Part shown: piece after piece, positions 58,011 through 64,000 of the stretch
Layout: each line of letters opens with the position of its first letter
Position numbering within the stretch: position 1 is the stretch's first letter
NCBI GenBank assembly: GCA_902651635.1
Contig: CACRSC010000010.1
Span: 533,626-597,625, forward strand
Direction: 5' to 3'
Origin: Mastigamoeba balamuthi
Taxonomy: Eukaryota > Evosea > Mastigamoebida > Mastigamoebidae
Length of the DNA: 64,000 nt
The notes under the pieces: model-generated
What the model was told of the DNA's origin: nothing
Seen by the model: only the letters and a program-made list of their open reading frames with translations
Database searches by the model: none
Position numbers and translations under genes: made by a program

Positions 58011-58259
58011 AAATGGAGGCAAATGCCCAATTCAATTGCTCCTGTACATAATTCGTGTTTCTTCGAGCGGGAAGCGTTTATTCAGCGGCGTTCGCGACAC
58101 GAAATACCTCAAGCCCAGCGCAGGCCCTCGTGGGGGAGGGCCGACGTGCCCGGGAGGGCAGCGACTGCCTCGCTCCAGCGCGACTGCCCCCGCGCGCGGC
58201 CGCACGCTAATGGGAAACGGAAACAGAGGGGACTGAGAAGAGGAAGGAGAGCGGGGGGC

Positions 58260-58901
58260 TCAGAGCTGCAGCTCGTTGGCGAGCCAGCAGAGCCCGTCCT
58301 GCACGCCGTCGCCCAGCGTCGCTATCGTCGGCTGCACGCGCACAGGCCCGCCGCAGCCCGCGCAGACAGCCCGCAGCGCGCGCCTGACGTGCTCAGCGCC
58401 TGCGGCCCCCGGGAGGTCCTGCTTGTTGGCGAAGACCAGCAGCGGCCTGCGCCCCTCAGCAAACGCGCTCCCCAGCGCAGCGACGGCGCTGCGCAGCGCC
58501 TCGGCCGACGCGGACACGCTCCCGGGCGTCGAGGCGTCGAGGACCCACACGAGCGCGGCTGCGGGGTGGAGCGGGAGGGCGTCTGGGGCGTCGTCGGGGA
58601 GGACGATGAGGTCCATGCCCATGTAGCGGACGCTCTCGCCCTGCTCGCAGCAGCCGCTGGGCGCGTGCGGGCCCACGGGCACGCGGCCGCCGCTGGCAGA
58701 GGGCTGCTGCTGGGCGGCGGGGGTCGGGATGCTGACGGCCGTGTGCGGGGGCTCGACGGACGAGAGCAGGCGGACGACCGTCGACTTGCCGCTGCCCGGC
58801 AGGCCGAGGAACGGCACGGGCACGGCGGGCGTCCAGCGGGCGCTGGCAGAGACCACGGCGCCGCTGACGGTGCCCCAGACGTGCGCCAGGAACGCGGCCA
58901 T
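58260..58901 (-). CDS. Arf-like small GTPase with degenerate switch regions
   Basis: A single exon of 213 residues. G1 is present (FLGLPGSGKST), G4 is the Arf/ARL-type LLVFANKQDLPGA, and the surrounding VWVLDASTPGS fits strand 4 of the family. The expected G3 (WDxGGQ) is replaced by MDLIVLPDD, and the region between G1 and G3 is a Gln/Pro/Ser-rich linker without a clear switch-I Thr. It may be an SRP-receptor-beta or ARL relative that binds nucleotide unusually. The N-terminus is mildly hydrophobic. Its promoter and first 24 coding bases lie in the right arm of the inverted repeat and are copied at 46.2 kb. Confidence 0.75.
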   Translation of the reverse strand: MAAFLAHVWGTVSGAVVSASARWTPAVPVPFLGLPGSGKSTVVRLLSSVEPPHTAVSIPTPAAQQQPSASGGRVPVGPHAPSGCCEQGESVRYMGMDLIVLPDDAPDALPLHPAAALVWVLDASTPGSVSASAEALRSAVAALGSAFAEGRRPLLVFANKQDLPGAAGAEHVRRALRAVCAGCGGPVRVQPTIATLGDGVQDGLCWLANELQL

Positions 58902-60097
58902 TTCGGCGCAGCAGGCGCAGGCGCAGACCACGGAAAACGGGCAAAGAACGTTGTGGGGGCCGCACAGGCGGTTTCTCCCGTCTCGGCTCGCGTGGGCAAA
59001 GAATCCGCGGAGATGCGAGAATCTCCACTGCATTTTCGCTGGTGACGTCACGTGTGACCCCGGGCATCACGAAGGGGCGTTGAGAGGACTTCATTATTTA
59101 CTTTCTTCCCTTACCCTCAAGTCTGCGCTGCCCGGGCTCGTGCGGTGCCCTCCGTCTACCCCCGGCGCGTCCTATACCCCTCAGCGGTGCGCCTCGCGGC
59201 CCTTCCCCGACGGATCTCCCCTCAGAGCGGGGCATCCGCGCTCTCCGGCGCGCCAAAAATTAGTTAATTAAACTCGAAGGGATGGGGCAATTGAATCTAT
59301 GCCGCTTTTGCGCGCTGGCGCTATCTGGGACGGGCGCTCGCTCGGCGCTACGTGTCCTGCACTCCCCGTGCTCTGGGGACCCAACACGGCCGTTTTTGGT
59401 TGATTTTGAATTCAATTTAAATTCCCGCGCGCGCCCGCGGCGAATTGTTCTGTCGTTTGAATATTCGAAGAAATTTCCCGCGGTAAATATTGATGTTTAA
59501 TATCTGGGATATTTGTTGAGATTTTTCTTGCGCGGGCCACCGTGACGTAGCCGACACTCATACTGTTCTTCATCCCCGCAGAGAAGGGAGCGCTTAACCC
59601 CGACCTCGTTTGCCTCTTCTGGCCTGAACATTTCAAGCACTTGTATGCGAGACCCAAAATCCGCATTTAACGACGCCCCTAGTCGACGCGATCGCAGCAG
59701 CCCATGATCAACACGACACAGGCGGACCCCTCACAGACCATTCATTTTGTCCGATGACTCACGCGCCCTCCAAGGAGCCGAGAAGATGCCGGCGAGCCAA
59801 CCGCGGCTTGCCAGTTGGCGTGGAGCGGAGTGGAATACAGTGACGGGTCTGTCACTGGCAGAGGAGTGGAAGCCAGTGACGGGTCTGTCACAGAGGAGTG
59901 GAATACAGTGACGGGTCTGTCACTGGGAGAGGAGTGGAAGCCAGTGACGGGTCTGTCACTGGCAGAGTGGAGTGGCAGGCCAGCAATGGTCTGCCACCTG
60001 CTGGAGTGGAGTGGAGTGGCAGGCTTGCTTGCTGGCGACACTCGGCGAGCCAACTGCGGCCCGCTGGCTGCTTGTCTTGCGCGGATTGGCGAGCCAG
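58878..60097. repeat. right arm of the long inverted repeat
   Basis: Reverse-orientation partner of 44982-46239. From the inside outwards it holds the start of the Arf-like GTPase, the TCACGTGTGACC/GGTGACGTCACG element near 59040-59058, an AT-rich patch (ATTAGTTAATTAA near 59260), CCGCGGTAAATATTG near 59480, the TGATCAACACG stretch, the reversed 36-bp minisatellite (59838-59965) and GGCGAGCC words. This arm keeps an intact gene at its inner end, so it is probably the older location. Confidence 0.8.
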
Positions 60098-60886
60098 ACG
60101 TGGCCCGCCAGGAGCAGCACGGGCTGGCGAGCAACGTGCTGCTCGCCGGCGACAACCAGCGAGCCAACTGCGGCCCGCTGGCGGCCTGTCTTGTCTTGGG
60201 TGGCGCATGGCGATGGGGAGTGGCGAGCCAAGGCGTGGCCCGCCAGGAGCAGCACGAGCTGGCGAGCCAACTGCGGCCCGCCGGCGTCTTCCGGCGAGCC
60301 ACCTGCGGCACGCTGGGGGGCGGGCCAGCCGCGGGCCCGCCTCGGGACCAGAAAGTGCCCTCACCTCCACGTGGTTGGTCCTGGGAGTGCCGCCCACGCT
60401 GGGTGGCACTGCAGAGAGGGGCACACTCGAAAATAACAATACAGTTCTCTTTTGCAAACAATACCTTTTGTGCCAATCGTCTCTGAGAAATGAGAAGGGT
60501 GAAGTGGAACCGAGTCATGTGCTCTTTCTGTTTGCGCCGCGAGAACCTTGGTTGTCGCCCCTCCCTCACCATCCCCTATCCGCCTGGTGTGATGGGGGGC
60601 TGCCCCGCTGTCGCGTTCTGTACATCTCCTCCGGCAGCGGACGGGGCGCATCCGCTCGCTCACTTCCGCCGCAACTTACGAGCACGGCTGTTCAAGACCC
60701 CACTCCCGCGGATGTGCGCGAGCGAGGGCGAGGCGGTGCTCCGATGCCGATCCCAGCGCCACGGAGGAAATTCCGTTGCACGCAATCAGCGATCAGAGAT
60801 TGCAGATTGCAGAGGGCCACAAGAGAGCAGAGAGGATAGAGGAGACAGTGGAGAGAGGAGACAGAAAGCAAAGCAGCAAAGGCCAT
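60098..60886. other. repeat tail and intergenic region
   Basis: 60098-60330 continues with degenerate direct repeats of GGCGAGCCAACTGCGGCCCGC and CGTGGCCCGCCAGGAGCAGCAC, not present in the left arm. From 60330 to the F-box gene no gene is seen; GATTGCAGATTGCAGAG near 60800 is a short direct repeat. Confidence 0.5.
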
Positions 60887-61987
60887 ATGGGGGATCCAGC
60901 AGAGGGCCACGCCCGCGACCCCGTCGGCTACCTGGGGTCCGACGTCAGCGCCCTCGTGCTGGTGTGGCTCGACGACAGGGACCTCGCCGCTGCGAGCCGC
61001 GCGTGCAGGCTCTGGCGCTCGGCCTGCGCGGGCGACCCGCTCTGGCTCGAGCGCACCTCGCGGGCCTTCCCCTACGCGCTCTGCTCCAAGCCCGACAACG
61101 TGCGCAGCCCCCGCTCCGCGCGCGAGCGGAACCGTGCGAACGCGGCGTGGCGGCCCGGCAGACGCGCTCATCTGGATAATGCGGGGGCCCTGCGATCGCG
61201 TAAATACAGTGCACGCCGTGCATTTCGGATTTGCCCGTGCAGGGAGAAGTTTGGTTGTTGATGTTTTGTTGATCCGCGGAATTGGGTGGGTGAGTTTGTG
61301 TTTTCCGCGGTCGCTCGCGGGGCTGACAGCGCGGCGTCGGCAGTACTCCTGGAGGTCGTGGTACCGCGTGCAGACGGAGGTCTCGAGGTTCTCGGAGTTT
61401 GTCGTGGACGCGAGCGCGCAGAGCGTGCTGGTGGCGCGCAGGCGGGGCGCGGACAGCAGCGACTACGTGGTGGAGAAGCCCAAGGGCTGGTGGTGGGCCA
61501 ACTGCCTCTCGAAGCTCCCCATGCGCTGCGGCGTCCACAAGTACACCTTCGTCCTCGAGAGTCACGGCGAAATGTGCGCTGCTGGGAGGGGCTGGGGTCC
61601 TTGGGAAACGCGGTGCACTGCCAGTTCCTGCGCGGTTCTCGTGCCCGCTGCTTCGGTGCTCTGGGGCCCCTTTTCGGATTGATGCGTCACCGTTTTCTGC
61701 CACGGGTTTGTTGCCTGATCTGTCGGGGCTCGTCCAGGAGTCCGTTCTTTTCTTCGTACGGGAAGAGGGCGCGGTTTCCATTGGGGTCGTATTAATTCAA
61801 ATTCTAATCGATTGGCTCGTGTGGTACTCGTTCCATTAATGCGTTGCCCGCGCACAGAGAGGGGACCAAGTGCTACGTGGGCCTGGGCGTGGCACTGCAA
61901 GAGGTGGCCAAGATGCGAGAGTTCCTCGGGCAGCGTCAGAACGGCTGGTCGCTCTGCACGGCCTCTGGGTTCGCCCCCATCCCACCG

Positions 61988-62021
<34 letters not shown>

Positions 62022-62337
62022 TTTGCTCTCTCCATCGCCCTGCCAGTTGACCGCACGTCTCCCGCTCTGCCGGGCTGCCAGGATGTACAGGTTCGATGGC
62101 AACATCTACCACAACATCGCCATGAACGAGGGCATCGTGTACGCCGTGCGAGAGCTCGTGCTCGAGGGGGCCACCGTCGAGATGATCGTCAACCTCGTCG
62201 ACGCCACGCTGTCGTTCGTCTGCAGCGGCAAGGACCTCGGCGTCGCCTTCCAGGGCATCCCCTCGCCCGTCTGGGCCTGCGTCACCATGTTCGCGCCCGG
62301 GTCTCGCGTGTCTGTGCGCTATACGCGTCTTGCCTGA
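60887..62337 (+). CDS. FBXO45: FBXO45-like F-box/SPRY protein
   Basis: Exons 60887-61133, 61330-61560, 61860-61968 and 62082-62337 give 280 residues, almost the length of animal FBXO45. The N-terminal F-box is visible in VSALVLVWLDDRDLAAASRA with CRLWRSACAGDPLW. The rest is a SPRY domain: YSWRSWYRVQTEV, CGVHKYTFVLE, KCYVGLGVA, GWSLCTASG, YRFDGNIYHNIAMNEG, VEMIVNLVDATLSFVC, LGVAFQGIP and VWACVTMFAPGSRV. FBXO45-type proteins are substrate receptors of atypical SCF/PAM ubiquitin ligases. Donors are GTGCGA, GTCACG and GTTCGC. The acceptor of exon 3 (AGAG|AG) is the least certain junction. A (TC)n tract lies in intron 3 near 61990-62030. Confidence 0.85.
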
Positions 62338-63131
62338 CGGACGCCCGTCGACGACGAGAGGACGAGGACGACAGGGAGGAAGGAGACTGAACTCGCACAC
62401 ACAATCCGTACCACCGCAAGAGACTCTCGGCAATTGATTCCGACTGCTCTCGATCCAGCAGAGCCAACGTTGGCTGTGTGTTTCTGCAGACCTCCACCCC
62501 CGTGCGATGAGCAACAGCAGGGAGCCTCGTTCGTTCCGCGCAGTGCTCCTTCGCCGCCAGCGGTACCTGCGTTCCTGCGCTGAGTGGGCCTGGGAGAGCT
62601 CGGGCTCTCCTCTGCTCGCAGCCCATCGTCAGCATCCGCTGCACAGGGCCTCCGAGTGCTGGTGGAGTACCTGTAACTGCGTACGGCTTTAAGAGGACCG
62701 AATAGAGTCGGTACGGCTGCGCAGTGATTTGGTATTAACGCACTTGAAGCAGGGAGAGTAGAGGGGCTGGTCAGGCTGTCCGTCATGCTCAGGAGTTGTA
62801 TTCGACCCCATTGAGCGCCGAGGCGGGAAAAGGAGCAAGTTCATCACGCTCGTTTGTCTGTAAGATCCGTGCCCGTGGACACATCGATGGCGCCGTTTCA
62901 CCCATCTTGGCGCGTTTTTCACGGGCTGAAATCCAATAGAAATTTCAGTGTAAAAGATGACTGATGCACATTTCTGCACCAGACCCGAGAACAGTACCAG
63001 AACGACAACAAAGCGGTTGGTGTGACTCGTTCTCAAAACTCGCACAAAACGTTCGTACGTTCAGAGGGGGGCCTCTTTGCTTTTCTCGTCCTTGCGCGTG
63101 TCGCCGCAGTTCACCGAACAAACAGCAAGCC
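62338..63131. other. intergenic
   Basis: 794 bp of mixed composition between the FBXO45-like gene and the transporter. No domain, tRNA or repeat was recognised. Confidence 0.45.
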
Positions 63132-64000
63132 ATGACCGGCCTGACGCTCTCCAGCGGGCTCATGGAGCTCGGCATGCTCGCGACGGGCACCGTCATCACC
63201 GTCATGACCAAGGCGGCGTTCAGCACTTCCTCGCGTGGCTGGGGTGGCGCCGTGCACGCCTACGAGCACCCCTGGACCCACTGCCTCTTCATGTTCTGGG
63301 GTGAGCTCCCGCCGCTTCTCGCTCGCCGTCTCACCGTCTCCCGTCGGTTCCGCCACAGCCGAGGCGCTGTGCATGGTCGTGTTCCTCGTTAGCAAGGCCG
63401 TGGAGGGCAGAGGCGTGGGCGGCAAGGAGTACGGGCGGCTCGAGAAGGGGCAGGGAAAGGCAGCCGAGGCCAGGGATCCGGGCGCTGTTCCCGCCGCTGC
63501 TGGCGGTCCCAATGGCACTGGACTTGCTGGGAACCAGCATCTCCAGCATCGCCCTGCTCTACGTCTCGGCGTCGGTGTGGCAGATGCTCCGCGGCTCGGT
63601 GATCGTCTTCTCCTGTGTCCTCTCGGTTAGTTCGGTTATCCGGGCAAGAAAACTTGGTTCTCACGGCGTTTTTCCCGCTTCTCTCCATGAACGTCGTGCA
63701 GACAGTCATCCTCAGGAGGAAGACGCCCGCATGGAGGTGGGCTGCTGTGGCGATAACGGTCTGCGGTCTGGTCCTTGTTGGTCTTTCTGGTTGGTTCGCA
63801 ACTGCCAGCGAGGCCGCCGCGCAGGCGGTGTCGTCGTCGTCGTCGGGAAGCACCGGTGACGTGGCGACTGCAGCGCAGTCGTCATGGAAGACGCTGGTGG
63901 GCATCGCGCTGGTGCTCGTGGCGATGCTGATCTCGGGGACGCAGATGGTCGTCGAGGAGGTTCTCGTCAAGCGCAGGGGCTACGCGCCGCTCCAGGTCGT
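63132..64000 (+). CDS. SLC35F6-like transporter, 3' end outside window
   Basis: Exon 1 is 63132-63300, exon 2 starts at 63360-63361 and runs to 63625, and exon 3 starts at 63702 and is open to the edge. Marks of the SLC35F6 branch of the drug/metabolite transporter superfamily are LATGTVITVMTKAAF in helix 1, LDLLGTSISSIALLYVSASV, WQMLRGSVIVF, LRRKTPAW and GTQMVVEEVLVKRRGYAPLQ. Animal SLC35F6 sits in lysosomes and mitochondria. Between helix 2 and helix 3 (about 63410-63485) the frame changes once: either a short intron (a GC donor after GTGGAGG is possible) or a sequence error. The substrate is unknown. Confidence 0.75.

Overview
The window is nuclear DNA of a GC-rich, intron-rich single-celled eukaryote. 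Evidence: spliced genes for core eukaryotic proteins (ribosomal eL42 and eS4, HYPK, cytosolic cysteinyl-tRNA synthetase, an importin-4 type karyopherin, a USP22/Ubp8-type deubiquitinase, a CWF19-like splicing protein), short introns, strong G/C third-position bias, and a gene about every 2 kb on either strand. The gene content and splice-site style would fit a free-living amoebozoan such as an Acanthamoeba- or Mastigamoeba-like amoeba, but nothing here proves the lineage. All exon structures were worked out by hand from reading frame, splice sites and family knowledge.

Layout. 0-4.3 kb: a partial secreted protein, eL42, HYPK and mannose-6-phosphate isomerase. 4.3-8.0 kb: an AT-rich island without recognisable genes but with three copies of a 168-bp tandem repeat. 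8-13.4 kb: a membrane sulfatase-like enzyme with very short introns, a small membrane protein and a secreted, probably GPI-anchored protein. 14.9-19.3 kb: a cupin-like gene, a Pho84-type phosphate transporter and tRNA-Lys(CTT). 19.5-31.9 kb: an assembly gap, CARS, eS4, a CCDC137-like protein, a poorly defined membrane protein, a coiled-coil protein, the USP22-like enzyme and a second cupin-like gene that is an inverted paralogue of the first. 32-39.7 kb: a eukaryotic DUF2254-type membrane protein and the importin. 40-44.1 kb: a low-confidence gene and a trypsin-fold protein without a complete catalytic triad.

45-60 kb is a segment bounded by an inverted repeat pair (about 1.2 kb each). A truncated ADAL-type deaminase gene ends at the left repeat. 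Inside lie a DUF4139/DUF4140 protein, the CWF19-like gene, an alpha/beta-hydrolase, an uncharacterised 747-residue protein and an Arf-like GTPase whose promoter is part of the right repeat. 60.9-64 kb: an FBXO45-like F-box/SPRY protein and a partial SLC35F6-like transporter.

The most unusual signals are in RNA processing and promoters. Introns use a GTGCGY/GTCCGC-type 5' splice site instead of GTAAGT. Several introns appear to be GC-AG, four of them with the identical donor GCACGC. Two ribosomal-protein genes have first coding exons consisting of the ATG alone. GATAT-type motifs recur just upstream of most start codons.
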